DNA of 13,237 bases from Clostridiaceae bacterium (lineage in GTDB: Bacteria > Bacillota > Clostridia > Oscillospirales > Acutalibacteraceae), in the NCBI GenBank assembly GCA_016297555.1, contig JAEDGK010000053.1:1-13237 (forward strand), in the 5' to 3' direction. Below, in pieces: positions 5,890 through 13,237 of this stretch. Numbering within the stretch: the first letter of the stretch is position 1; each line of letters begins with the position of its first letter. The translations under genes were made by a program, and so were the position numbers. The notes beneath the pieces were generated by a model that saw only the letters and a list, made by a program, of their open reading frames with translations, was not told where the DNA came from and ran no database searches.

Positions 5890-7959
5890 TTATATTTCTA
5901 ATGACGAAATAATCTTTGCGTCATCAACGGAAAAAGCGGAAATCTTCTGACCCGAAACGGTGTAAAGCGTTCCGTTTATGAAAATTCCTCTGACTGCCGC
6001 GTCGCCTATAACCGAAGTGTCGTGATTATAAGTGCCTACGGGTGAAATCTTGCCGTCCGAAACATCAAAGAGAAGATAAGCCGATATCTGAGTTCCTGCG
6101 GCGGGATTATTTATGATAACGGGAATTCCGAAAACCGTTTTATCGGAATTAAAAACAACACAGCGGCTGTCTCCCGCGGCGGGCAGAGAACATTCTCCGC
6201 CAAGGCTGTAAACTGCGGCGGTTTTGGGATTATCGGGATCACTGACATCAAAGAGCGAAATCGTAACCTTGCCGCTGCCTGATTCATCGGGCGCGCCTGC
6301 CGCAACGCCGATGAGCATATTGCCCGAAACGGCGCAGAGATTTTCATAAAATCCGCTTGTTGAAATCATTCCGGCGACCTTTGGCTTTGAATAATCCGAG
6401 AAATCGATTATCATTGTTTTTTCGTTATTGTCGCCCGCAACAACATAGCCGTTGCTGCCGATGAATTTTACGCTTCTTATCTTTTCGCCTCGGAAAATTC
6501 CTTCAAGTCCGCTGACAAATTCCATCTTGTCGTTAAGAAGATATATATTGCTTGAATCGGTATCGGTTGTAGCCGCTCTGAGATAACCGCTCTTTTCGTC
6601 AACCGAAAGACCGCTTACCAGAGTGCCCTCGGCAACATATGAGCCGCCGAAGCTTATGGCGGAGCCGTTGATATTGAAGCGGTAAATCTCCGTCAGGCTC
6701 TTTTCGGAATCAACCGAAACAAATCCTCTTGAAACCGTCACCGAGTGCGGCGAGCAGAAAACCTCGTTGCCGCAGCCGAGAACGGCAAGCCTGCCGACAG
6801 AGGCGGCAGAATCCGAAATATCAGTAACGGTAATGAAAAGATAGGATGCCTTCGGGTCATTAACGGCAATGAAGATATCCTCGGCTCTCAGAGTTATGCC
6901 TGAGCCGTTGACGCTGAATGTCGGGATAACGCCGCTTTCCGAAAACTTCTTTGAGTCCGAAATCAAAGGAATGGATTTTTCGGTTACAAGGCAAAGCCTG
7001 TTTTCGTGAAGGCTTGAAGCAACATATTCTCCGTCCTGAATATGCTCGCGTATCTTTTTGGGAGCGGTGGGATCCGATATGTCGTAATAAACGGCAACGG
7101 TTGAAAGCTTGTCAAAAGCCGCCGTGCCCGTCATCGAATAGCTGTAGCGGCGCATAAGAGCGATCAGCTTGTTGTTTTTCAGATAGATTTCGATACATTC
7201 GTCAATCGTGTCGGCACTGTCCGCAGAGGAGAGAACTATGGTTGAAACCGTTTCCATCTTATCTGCGGGAACTGCCTTAACAATTTTGATCTGCTCTGTT
7301 GCGCTTCCGGTTTTGCTGTCGGTTCCCGTTGTAACAATATATAAATATTCCCCGTTATTTTTGACTATATCCGCTTCAAAATCCCCCGAAACGGATATGC
7401 CGTGCGCCTTGAATGCCGAGCTTTCGGCAACATAAGCCTCCGAGCTGCCGTCCGGCTGTTTCGTGCCGGCAACATATTTGCTGTAACCCTCAATAATTCT
7501 GTCCACAACGCCCTCGGTTGCAGGCTCGGAAGAACCGTTTCCGTCAGTCTTTTCGGCTGAATCGGTTTTGCCTGCTTCGCCTGATTTTCCGTCAAGAATA
7601 TCAAGCACGGCTTTTTCGACTTCCTCATAGCTTTGAGCGTTTCTGACAGGATTGCGGCCTTCATAGCCCTTGTAGAATGAGTCGGTTTTTATAACCTTGA
7701 CTCCGCCCATTCTCATAAACAGCGCGCAGGCAACCACGATTGCAAGCATTGCGGCAGCTGCCGTGAGCCTGCGAAGAACTGCGGTGTTTCCGTTTTTAGT
7801 CCCCGTTTTATCGGAAAAATCCTTAATTTCTCTTTCGTTATTTTCAATCATCCCGACGATGCTTTCCTTTTGCAGGCGAAGCGGTATTTTCGCCGAGCTG
7901 ACGCTCTTTTCAAATTCCCCGTGAAGCATATCCAAAGTCTGTTTGTCGCTTTTCTTCAT
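5890..7959 (-). CDS. Membrane-anchored beta-propeller protein, putative regulator of the adjacent ECF sigma factor
   Basis: A 689-residue single-pass membrane protein. Residues 1-64 are cytoplasmic and charged, containing AKIPLRLQKESIVGMI (23-38), which resembles the short 'xxPxxLxxExIxxxL' segment seen at the start of many clostridial anti-sigma proteins. Residues 65-82 are a membrane helix. A linker of about 100 residues rich in Gly, Ser, Asp and Lys leads to a large extracytoplasmic region from about 195 to the end, starting ADIVKNNGEYLYIVTTG. This is built of repeated beta units (YLFITVTDISD, KMEFVSG, TISLFDVSDPDNPKTA, AYLLFDVSDGKISPVG), the pattern of the secreted C-terminal beta-propeller family (Beta_propel). 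It follows the sigma factor gene by 20 bp, clearly co-transcribed, with AGGGGGAT upstream of the ATG. The position and topology suggest it senses an envelope condition and holds the sigma factor; this is inference. No enzymatic motif is seen. Confidence 0.85.
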   Translation of the reverse strand: MKKSDKQTLDMLHGEFEKSVSSAKIPLRLQKESIVGMIENNEREIKDFSDKTGTKNGNTAVLRRLTAAAAMLAIVVACALFMRMGGVKVIKTDSFYKGYEGRNPVRNAQSYEEVEKAVLDILDGKSGEAGKTDSAEKTDGNGSSEPATEGVVDRIIEGYSKYVAGTKQPDGSSEAYVAESSAFKAHGISVSGDFEADIVKNNGEYLYIVTTGTDSKTGSATEQIKIVKAVPADKMETVSTIVLSSADSADTIDECIEIYLKNNKLIALMRRYSYSMTGTAAFDKLSTVAVYYDISDPTAPKKIREHIQDGEYVASSLHENRLCLVTEKSIPLISDSKKFSESGVIPTFSVNGSGITLRAEDIFIAVNDPKASYLFITVTDISDSAASVGRLAVLGCGNEVFCSPHSVTVSRGFVSVDSEKSLTEIYRFNINGSAISFGGSYVAEGTLVSGLSVDEKSGYLRAATTDTDSSNIYLLNDKMEFVSGLEGIFRGEKIRSVKFIGSNGYVVAGDNNEKTMIIDFSDYSKPKVAGMISTSGFYENLCAVSGNMLIGVAAGAPDESGSGKVTISLFDVSDPDNPKTAAVYSLGGECSLPAAGDSRCVVFNSDKTVFGIPVIINNPAAGTQISAYLLFDVSDGKISPVGTYNHDTSVIGDAAVRGIFINGTLYTVSGQKISAFSVDDAKIISSLEI

Positions 7960-7979
7960 CTTTTCATCCCCCTTTCTTT

Positions 7980-8513
7980 TTAAATTTCGCCGCCGAGCGA
8001 GCTTCTCAGCTTTTTGAGCGCTCTTTTAAGCTTGGAGCGCACCGTTGACGGCGGACAGCCGAGTATTTCGCCTATCTCGTGGCTTTTGTAATTGCCCAGA
8101 ATGCTGAGTAAAACAATCTCTCTTTCATCCTCGGCAAGCTGTTCAAGTGCCCTTTTCAGCTCGACCGAAAGCTCAAGGCTTTCAAAGCCGGCAGGCTCTT
8201 TAAATCCCCCGTCTTCATCATCGAGATAAACCAGCGATTTTTGTTTTTGGCTGTCGGTATAATATCTTTTACAGGCGGCGCAGAGAATTTTAAACATCCA
8301 TCCTTTAAACGCCTGAGCTTTTTTCAGAGATTTTATCTGGCTGAATGCTGATAAAACCGCATCGGAAACCGCGTCCTGAGCGAGAGTTTCACTGCCCGTG
8401 ACACAGCACGCATAGCAATACATTTCCTTATAATAAAGCTCATAAAGCTCGCCGAAGGCTTCGGCGCTGCCGTTTTGTGCAAGAGTAACGAGTTCGTTTA
8501 TCTGAGCGCTCAA
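7980..8513 (-). CDS. ECF-type RNA polymerase sigma factor
   Basis: A 177-residue sigma-70-family factor of the extracytoplasmic-function type. Sigma region 2 spans about 16-88 (EAFGELYELYYKEMYCYA..., AQDAVSDAVLSAF, FKGWMFKILCAACKRYY) and region 4 about 120-172 with a helix-turn-helix (KSHEIGEILGCPPSTVRSKLKRALKKL). Regions 1 and 3 are absent, as expected. The start is TTG 8513: AAGGAGG at 8521-8527 has a 7-nt gap, no in-frame ATG lies between, and the next Met is residue 31. Region 2 is unusually Cys-rich (33, 36, 37, 78, 81). It is the first gene of a two-gene operon with the beta-propeller protein. It is divergent from the pdaA-like gene, a candidate target. ECF factors often activate their own promoter; no convincing sigma-A boxes are seen upstream, and TGCAAC at 8572-8567 is only a weak ECF-like -35 candidate. 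Confidence 0.93.
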   Translation of the reverse strand: MSAQINELVTLAQNGSAEAFGELYELYYKEMYCYACCVTGSETLAQDAVSDAVLSAFSQIKSLKKAQAFKGWMFKILCAACKRYYTDSQKQKSLVYLDDEDGGFKEPAGFESLELSVELKRALEQLAEDEREIVLLSILGNYKSHEIGEILGCPPSTVRSKLKRALKKLRSSLGGEI

Positions 8514-8598
8514 GACCGACCCTCCTTACCACCTTCATTTAATAAGTGTGCGATTAGTCTGTTTTTGTTGCATCGATTTTGAAAAAATTTTAATTTTT

Positions 8599-8627
8599 TT
8601 CATTGCATTGGTTTCACGGGATATACT
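8599..8627 (+). promoter_or_regulatory. Possible promoter of the pdaA-like gene
   Basis: TATACT (8622-8627) is a good -10 box, with TTCATT (8599-8604) 17 bp upstream as a poor -35. TTGCAT (8603-8608) with TATACA (8627-8632) at 18 bp is an alternative. The start would be near 8634, about 30 nt before the GTG. The weak -35 would suit an activator or an alternative sigma factor. Confidence 0.4.
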
Positions 8628-8662
8628 ATACACGAAAAAATATTATAAAGCAAGGTGTATTT

Positions 8663-9607
8663 GTGAAAAAAGCATTATCATTATTAATTATTACTTGCGT
8701 AATATTCCTGACGGGCTGCACGGGAAGAAGAACTCTTGAAGAAAATGACGCCAACGCTCCCGTGACGGTTGAGGATGCGCGCGAAACTCAAATCCTTACG
8801 GCGACGCAGACTTCATCCGCGGGAATAACCTGCGCTCTGACGGGCAGACCTCCGCTCCCTGCCGCCGTTTTTACCGTTAATGACCCCGAAAACACCCGAG
8901 GGCTTTCAACCGAGAAAAAAGAACACAGCTTCGGCACGGCAAAGAATGGTCAGCCCCATGAAATTTCGGTCAACGCACAGAAGTATTTTGACAGCCTTGA
9001 CTATAAAGCGGTCTGCTATGACTCAAAGAGCGCCGAAAAAAGGCTTTATCTGACCTTTGACTGCGGCTGGGAAAACGGCTGCACGGCAAAGGTGCTCGAT
9101 GTGCTGAAAGAAAAAAAGGTTCCCGCAGCGTTTTTCTGCACGCTCGATCACATTAAATCTTCACCCGAGCTTATAGCGAGGATGATAAACGAGGGTCATA
9201 TCGTCGGCAACCATTCTGCCAAGCATCCGAATTTTTCGCAAATTTCAAGGCAGAGAATGGCAAAGGAAATTCTGGACTGCGATAATTGGCTGCGTGAAAA
9301 TTTCGGCTATACCTCCGAGTATTTCCGCTTCCCCGAGGGGTGCTACACGGAAAATGCGCTTGAGCTTGTCAGCTCAATGGGCTATAAGAGCATTTTTTGG
9401 TCATGCGCTTATGCGGATTGGGATGTCAAAAAAACCAAGGGAGGGCAGTATGCCTTTGAAACGGTTACAGCCCGCCTGCACCCCGGTGCAATTATTCTGC
9501 TCCACTCGGTTTCGCCCGATAATGCCGAGGCACTCGGAAAAATTATTGATTGGGCAAGACAAAACGGCTATGAATTCAAAGCGCTGAGCGATTATAAATT
9601 CAGTTAA
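8663..9607 (+). CDS. pdaA: PdaA-like polysaccharide deacetylase lipoprotein (CE4/NodB fold)
   Basis: A 314-residue exported enzyme. The chosen GTG 8663 follows AAGGTG (8652-8657) and starts directly with a lipoprotein signal (VKKALSLL..., lipobox LTGC, Cys19); an in-frame TTG at 8603 would lie upstream of or inside the promoter. The CE4 domain spans about 126-310: motif 1 TFDCG (131-135), motif 2 HSAKH (184-188), motif 3 RFPEG (222-226), then DWDVK (252-256) and LLHSVSPDNAEAL (279-291). The last part and the GGQYA...HPGAI block match B. subtilis PdaA, which removes acetyl from N-acetylmuramic acid on the way to muramic delta-lactam in spore cortex. PdaA has TFDNG where this protein has Cys; the usual CE4 motif has a second Asp. 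Lipid anchoring rather than free secretion is a difference. The gene is divergent from the ECF sigma gene and shares a terminator with the downstream protease gene. It may act on cortex or on vegetative wall. Confidence 0.87.
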   Translation: MKKALSLLIITCVIFLTGCTGRRTLEENDANAPVTVEDARETQILTATQTSSAGITCALTGRPPLPAAVFTVNDPENTRGLSTEKKEHSFGTAKNGQPHEISVNAQKYFDSLDYKAVCYDSKSAEKRLYLTFDCGWENGCTAKVLDVLKEKKVPAAFFCTLDHIKSSPELIARMINEGHIVGNHSAKHPNFSQISRQRMAKEILDCDNWLRENFGYTSEYFRFPEGCYTENALELVSSMGYKSIFWSCAYADWDVKKTKGGQYAFETVTARLHPGAIILLHSVSPDNAEALGKIIDWARQNGYEFKALSDYKFS

Positions 9608-9613
9608 AAATAT

Positions 9614-9648
9614 GCCCGGGAACGGCTTTTGAGCTGCCGCGCCCGGGC
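9614..9648. terminator. Bidirectional terminator between pdaA-like and CPBP protease genes
   Basis: Stem GCCCGGG (9614-9620) with CCCGGGC (9642-9648), plus an inner stem CGGC (9623-9626) with GCCG (9636-9639). It lies between two convergent genes, 6 bp past one stop and 29 bp past the other. The minus side ends in ATATTTTTAA, a good T-tract for the protease gene; the plus side is weaker (TGTATTTATAA). Confidence 0.85.
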
Positions 9649-9677
9649 TGTATTTATAAACAATATATATCCGTTTC

Positions 9678-10670
9678 TTATCCGATGAAGGAAACGGAAG
9701 ACGCGGTTATGGCGAGCATACCGAGAATTGCGATAACCATGGGCAGGGTAAGAACAAATGCGCTCATTTTTCTTCCCGTTGACAGCTCGGTGAATGACGG
9801 CATAAGCTTTCTGCGCCCCTTTAACGCAACGAAAATCAGCGAGCCGAGAATTGAAACCGCATAGAGAACAGCCATTGTTATCATATAAACTTTGTTAAGG
9901 GTTTCCGTGTTTGCAATGTCTTCTATCATAAATTCGGTTATAACGGAGTAGAGATTGTTGCAGAAATGAATAAGCACTCCCGTCCAGATGCTGTTGGTTA
10001 TGCACACGGCGTAGCCCAAGCCTAAGCCTGCAATAAAGGCAAACGGAGCCTGAATGAGATTGCCGTGGAGCACGGCGAAAATAAAGGCGGAGGCAATGAT
10101 TGCAAATTTGTCGCCGTATCTTCTCAGCGGCTGAAGAACCGCTCCTCTGATTGCAAATTCCTCCACGAGCGCGGGCACAACGGCGATTGAAACCGCATAA
10201 ATAATTCTGCCCGAAATATCGGAGGGAACGGAGTATTCGGGAGCCCGGAGAGTGAAGCCGATATTATCCATAAAATTCACAAAAATGCTCGAAATATAGT
10301 TGCCCGCAAGGCAGACGAAAAAGCCGAAAGGCACGGCGGAGAGCATCAGAGAGGTGCTTACGGGCTTGCCGAAGTTAAATACGGAAGCCCCTGCGCGTTT
10401 GCCTATCATAATTCCGCCCAAGGCAAACGGAACGAGCAGACCGATTAGGGAAAAGAAAATATTCACAACGCTTTCCATTGTCGGGTCGCTTTCATAAATC
10501 TTGCCTATCGGAGTTGCATAGAGTAACACGGCGAGAATGTTTTGAATAAAGACATAGGCAATAACGCAGCATCCGGCAATGATGCTGACATATTTTATGT
10601 CTTTTTTCTCCTTTTCTTCCTGCAGATAGCGGTCGGAGAGGGTCTGATAATATTGGTTCAAAGTAATCAC
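9678..10670 (-). CDS. CPBP-family intramembrane metalloprotease (CAAX protease/Abi)
   Basis: A 330-residue polytopic membrane protein with about eight hydrophobic segments (near 28-50, 70-90, 108-130, 155-169, 188-201, 208-224, 262-283 and 303-326). The three CPBP motifs are intact: EExxxR (Glu170, Glu171, Arg175), FxxxH (Phe198, His202) and HxxxN (His235, Asn239), so it should be an active intramembrane glutamic/metal protease. Relatives include the eukaryotic CAAX prenyl protease Rce1, bacteriocin-immunity proteins and MroQ of staphylococcal quorum sensing; no peptide or toxin gene is adjacent, so the substrate is unknown. The start is uncertain: the frame opens with GTG at 10670, but GGTGAT (10671-10666) would serve as a ribosome site for a TTG at 10661 three codons later. 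It has its own promoter (10698-10726), divergent from glgP, and a terminator at 9614-9648. Confidence 0.93.
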   Translation of the reverse strand: MITLNQYYQTLSDRYLQEEKEKKDIKYVSIIAGCCVIAYVFIQNILAVLLYATPIGKIYESDPTMESVVNIFFSLIGLLVPFALGGIMIGKRAGASVFNFGKPVSTSLMLSAVPFGFFVCLAGNYISSIFVNFMDNIGFTLRAPEYSVPSDISGRIIYAVSIAVVPALVEEFAIRGAVLQPLRRYGDKFAIIASAFIFAVLHGNLIQAPFAFIAGLGLGYAVCITNSIWTGVLIHFCNNLYSVITEFMIEDIANTETLNKVYMITMAVLYAVSILGSLIFVALKGRRKLMPSFTELSTGRKMSAFVLTLPMVIAILGMLAITASSVSFIG

Positions 10671-10697
10671 CGTCTTGCTTTTTTACTGTTTAGTGGC

Positions 10698-10726
10698 ATT
10701 ATAACGCAAATTTTTATGTCTTACAA
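10698..10726 (-). promoter_or_regulatory. Sigma-A promoter of the CPBP protease gene
   Basis: Minus strand -35 TTGTAA (10726-10721), 17-bp spacer, -10 TATAAT (10703-10698). It leaves a leader of about 20-30 nt and lies about 30 bp from the divergent glgP promoter. Confidence 0.85.
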
Positions 10727-10758
10727 GGGTATAAAATTAACTAAGTGTTAAAAATCTG

Positions 10759-10787
10759 TTGTAATATATTAAATTTTGGTGTAAAAT
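10759..10787 (+). promoter_or_regulatory. Sigma-A promoter of glgP
   Basis: Plus strand -35 TTGTAA (10759-10764), 17-bp spacer, -10 TAAAAT (10782-10787), about 35 bp before the ATG. The -35 hexamer is the same as in the divergent promoter. No CRE-like catabolite operator is obvious to the eye in the intergenic region. Confidence 0.75.
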
Positions 10788-10822
10788 TATAAAGCATTGT
10801 TTTACAGGAGGATGGATTTAAT

Positions 10823-13237
10823 ATGGCAATCACAAAAAAAGAGCTTGAGGAAATGATAGCTTCAAAGCTTTCGCATTTTTTCGGAGTTACTCCCAAGGAT
10901 GCCACGGACGAACAATTTTATCGCGCTCTCTCAATCATTTCGAGAGATATGGTCAGAGATTCGCGCAGAGAGTTTGACAAAATCTCAAACGAGCAGGGTC
11001 AGAAAAAGGTTTATTATCTTTGCATGGAGTTCCTTATGGGCAGAAGCCTTAAAAACACGCTCTATAACCTCAATCTGACCGAAACGGCAAAGGAGGCTCT
11101 TGCGGAATTCGGAGTAAAGCTCGAGAAGCTTTATGACTGCGAGCCGGACGCAGGTCTCGGCAACGGCGGTCTCGGCAGACTTGCCGCCTGCTATCTTGAC
11201 GCTCTGGCAAATCAGGGCTACCACGGAATGGGCTATTCTATTCTTTATGAATACGGCATTTTCAAGCAGAAGATTATTGACGGCTGGCAGACCGAGATGC
11301 CCGATTTCTGGCTTCCCGGCGGAGAGGTATGGCTTGTTCCCAGAGAGGATAAAACCGTTGAAGTTAAGTTTGAGGGTCAGGTTTCCGACAACTGGGAGGG
11401 CTCTTTCCACCATGTTGAGCTTGTCGGCTGCAAAACCGTTAAGGCGGTTCCCTATGATATGATGGTAGCCGGTAAGGACGGCAAGGGCGCCGCGGTGCTC
11501 CGCCTTTGGTCGGCAAAGGTTGACGGCATTGATATGGCGATGTTTAATCAGGGCGATTATATTCGCGCTATGGAAGAAAAGGCAATGGCTGAGGTTATCA
11601 GCAAGGTGCTCTATCCTGCGGATAATCACCCCGAGGGCAAGAGCCTGCGTCTGCGTCAGCAGTATTTCCTTGTTTCCGCTTCAATTCAGGATATAGTTGC
11701 AAGGCATCTTAAATATTACGGCTCTCTTGATAATTTTGCGGAGAAGAACGCAATTCATATCAACGACACTCACCCGACCCTTGCCATTCCCGAGCTTATG
11801 AGAATTATGCTCGATGAGTGCGGCTACGGCTGGGATGACGCTTACAAAATCGTTGAGGAGGTCTGCGCCTATACCAACCACACGGTTATGGCGGAGGCTC
11901 TTGAATGTTGGGGCGAGGATCTTTTCAGCCGCCTGCTGCCGAGAATTTATCAGCTTGTCAAAGAGATTGATAACCGTTTCAGAAAGAAGATTTGGGACGC
12001 AACGGGCGACGCGGGCAGAGTTGAAAGAATGGCAATTATCTCAAACGGAGCAGTCAGAATGGCTAACCTTTGCGTTGCCGTCTGCCATAAGGTCAACGGC
12101 GTTTCCGCGCTTCACAGCCAAATCCTCAAGGATTCCGTTTTCCGCGATTTCTACACTCTTGAGCCTGATAAATTCACAAATGTTACAAACGGCATAGCTC
12201 ACCGCCGCTGGCTCTGCCAGGCAAATCCGCGCCTTACGGGAATGCTCACCGAGCTTATCGGCGACGGCTTTGTTTACGATGCGGGCGAGCTTATCAAGCT
12301 GCGCGATTATTCGGGCGACAAGAGAGTGCTTGAAGAGCTTCACAGAATAAAGACGGAAAACAAGAAGGATTTTGCGGCTCTCGTTAAGAGCAGAACGGGA
12401 ATTACCCTTGACCCCTCGTCGATTTTCGATGTTCAGGTCAAGCGACTTCACGAATATAAGCGCCAGCATCTTAATGCTTTCAATATTCTTGCCAAATACC
12501 TTGAAATCAAGGCAAATCCCAACGGAGATTTTATGCCGCACACCTATATTTTCGGCGCAAAGGCGGCTTCGGGCTACTTTATGGCAAAGAAAATTATTGA
12601 ATTCATTTGTGCCATTGCAAAGCTGATTGACAATGACCCCGATGTTAAGGGCAGGCTCAAGGTAGTCTATATGGAGGACTATAATGTTACCATGGCGGAG
12701 GCGCTTATGCCCGCCGCAGACATCAGCGAGCAGATTTCCCTTGCAGGCACGGAAGCAAGCGGAACGGGCAATATGAAGCTTATGATTAACGGCGCGGTAA
12801 CTCTCGGAACCATGGACGGCGCGAATGTTGAGATTTATGACGCAGTCGGTGCGGAAAACATTATGATTTTCGGTATGAGCACTCCTGAGGTAAACGAGCT
12901 TAAAAGAAGCGGCTATGTTCCGCAGAATTATTATAACAACAACGCCGAGATTCATAATATTATTGAATTTATCAATAAGGGCATCGGCGGAAAAACCTTC
13001 GGCGAGATAGGCGGCACGATAGTCCACCATGACCCGTATATGGTGCTTGCGGACTTTGCCGATTACAGAAATATTCAGAAACAGGCGGAGCAGCTTTGGC
13101 TTGACCGCGCAAGATGGGACGAAATGTCGCTGATGAATATTTCGGGCGCGGGTATTTTCGCCGCCGACAGAGCAATCAACGAATATGCAAAGAATATTTG
13201 GCACACCGAAAAAATCGATTTAAGAGGCAAAAAATAA
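10823..13237 (+). CDS. glgP: Glycogen/starch/maltodextrin phosphorylase (GT35)
   Basis: A complete 804-residue cytoplasmic enzyme that releases glucose 1-phosphate from the non-reducing ends of alpha-1,4-glucans using pyridoxal phosphate. Family blocks in order: DAGLGNGGLGRLAAC (109-123), a WQTEMPDFWLPGG block after it, HINDTHPTLAIPELMR, a TNHTVMAEALECW block, NGIAHRRWL (PRRWL in many relatives), RLHEYKRQ (541-548) and the cofactor site EASGTGNMKLMINGA (644-658), where Lys652 should carry PLP. Length is that of bacterial GlgP/MalP (about 800), without the long regulatory N-terminus of animal enzymes. ATG 10823 has AGGAGG at 10806-10811. The promoter is at 10759-10787. The stop is the last codon of the window, so downstream partners cannot be seen; no other glycogen gene is present here. 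Sequence alone does not separate glycogen from maltodextrin preference. Confidence 0.97.
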   Translation: MAITKKELEEMIASKLSHFFGVTPKDATDEQFYRALSIISRDMVRDSRREFDKISNEQGQKKVYYLCMEFLMGRSLKNTLYNLNLTETAKEALAEFGVKLEKLYDCEPDAGLGNGGLGRLAACYLDALANQGYHGMGYSILYEYGIFKQKIIDGWQTEMPDFWLPGGEVWLVPREDKTVEVKFEGQVSDNWEGSFHHVELVGCKTVKAVPYDMMVAGKDGKGAAVLRLWSAKVDGIDMAMFNQGDYIRAMEEKAMAEVISKVLYPADNHPEGKSLRLRQQYFLVSASIQDIVARHLKYYGSLDNFAEKNAIHINDTHPTLAIPELMRIMLDECGYGWDDAYKIVEEVCAYTNHTVMAEALECWGEDLFSRLLPRIYQLVKEIDNRFRKKIWDATGDAGRVERMAIISNGAVRMANLCVAVCHKVNGVSALHSQILKDSVFRDFYTLEPDKFTNVTNGIAHRRWLCQANPRLTGMLTELIGDGFVYDAGELIKLRDYSGDKRVLEELHRIKTENKKDFAALVKSRTGITLDPSSIFDVQVKRLHEYKRQHLNAFNILAKYLEIKANPNGDFMPHTYIFGAKAASGYFMAKKIIEFICAIAKLIDNDPDVKGRLKVVYMEDYNVTMAEALMPAADISEQISLAGTEASGTGNMKLMINGAVTLGTMDGANVEIYDAVGAENIMIFGMSTPEVNELKRSGYVPQNYYNNNAEIHNIIEFINKGIGGKTFGEIGGTIVHHDPYMVLADFADYRNIQKQAEQLWLDRARWDEMSLMNISGAGIFAADRAINEYAKNIWHTEKIDLRGKK

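Noticed and set aside
9678..10670. CPBP protease considered as bacteriocin immunity or an abortive-infection system
   Set aside because: No small secreted peptide, toxin, modification enzyme or ABC exporter lies beside it; only the protease family can be claimed.
12041..13204. 387-residue open frame on the minus strand opposite glgP
   Set aside because: It is antisense to a clear glycogen phosphorylase with every family motif; its translation has no recognisable domain and no supported start. It is a mirror of the codon bias of glgP.

Overview
The window looks like a chromosomal segment of a Gram-positive anaerobe of the class Clostridia, most likely an Oscillospirales/Ruminococcaceae-type gut bacterium. 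The reasons are strong AGGAGG-type ribosome sites, several GTG/TTG starts, a sortase-type surface protein, a PdaA-like deacetylase, a two-gene SUF-type Fe-S system and housekeeping sigma-A promoters with uniform 17-bp spacers. There are no transposase, integrase, tRNA, rRNA or CRISPR signals. It reads as ordinary core chromosome with interesting regulatory and envelope features rather than an island.

Left part (1-4752), all minus strand. A WG-repeat-like lipoprotein gene (176-1141) has its own promoter and a terminator-like hairpin in its leader. Upstream lies a minimal Fe-S assembly pair, the ABC ATPase SufC (2368-3093) followed by one SufB/SufD-family scaffold (1392-2309), ending at a strong intrinsic terminator. 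Before that is a YifB/ComM-type AAA+ ATPase (3166-4698). Each transcription unit has a recognisable promoter.

Middle part (4753-8513). A small cell-wall surface protein (4833-5321) has a signal peptide, a TTAAP tandem-repeat stalk and an IPSTG sorting signal. A 58-residue acidic protein of unknown function (5507-5683) is transcribed away from it. After a hairpin-rich convergent intergenic region come, on the minus strand, an ECF sigma factor (7980-8513, TTG start) and, 20 bp behind it, a single-pass membrane protein with a large extracytoplasmic beta-propeller (5890-7959). These two look like a sigma/regulator operon.

Right part (8514-13237). Divergent from the sigma factor is a lipoprotein PdaA-like polysaccharide deacetylase (8663-9607). 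It converges through a bidirectional terminator on a CPBP/CAAX membrane protease (9678-10670). A divergent promoter region then serves a complete glycogen phosphorylase (10823-13237), whose stop codon is the last codon of the window.

The most notable points are the ECF sigma/beta-propeller pair beside an envelope deacetylase, a possible attenuator ahead of the WG lipoprotein, and two homologous terminator hairpins with compensatory base changes. The two-gene Fe-S system without neighbouring partners is also notable. No clearly new defence or biosynthetic system is visible.
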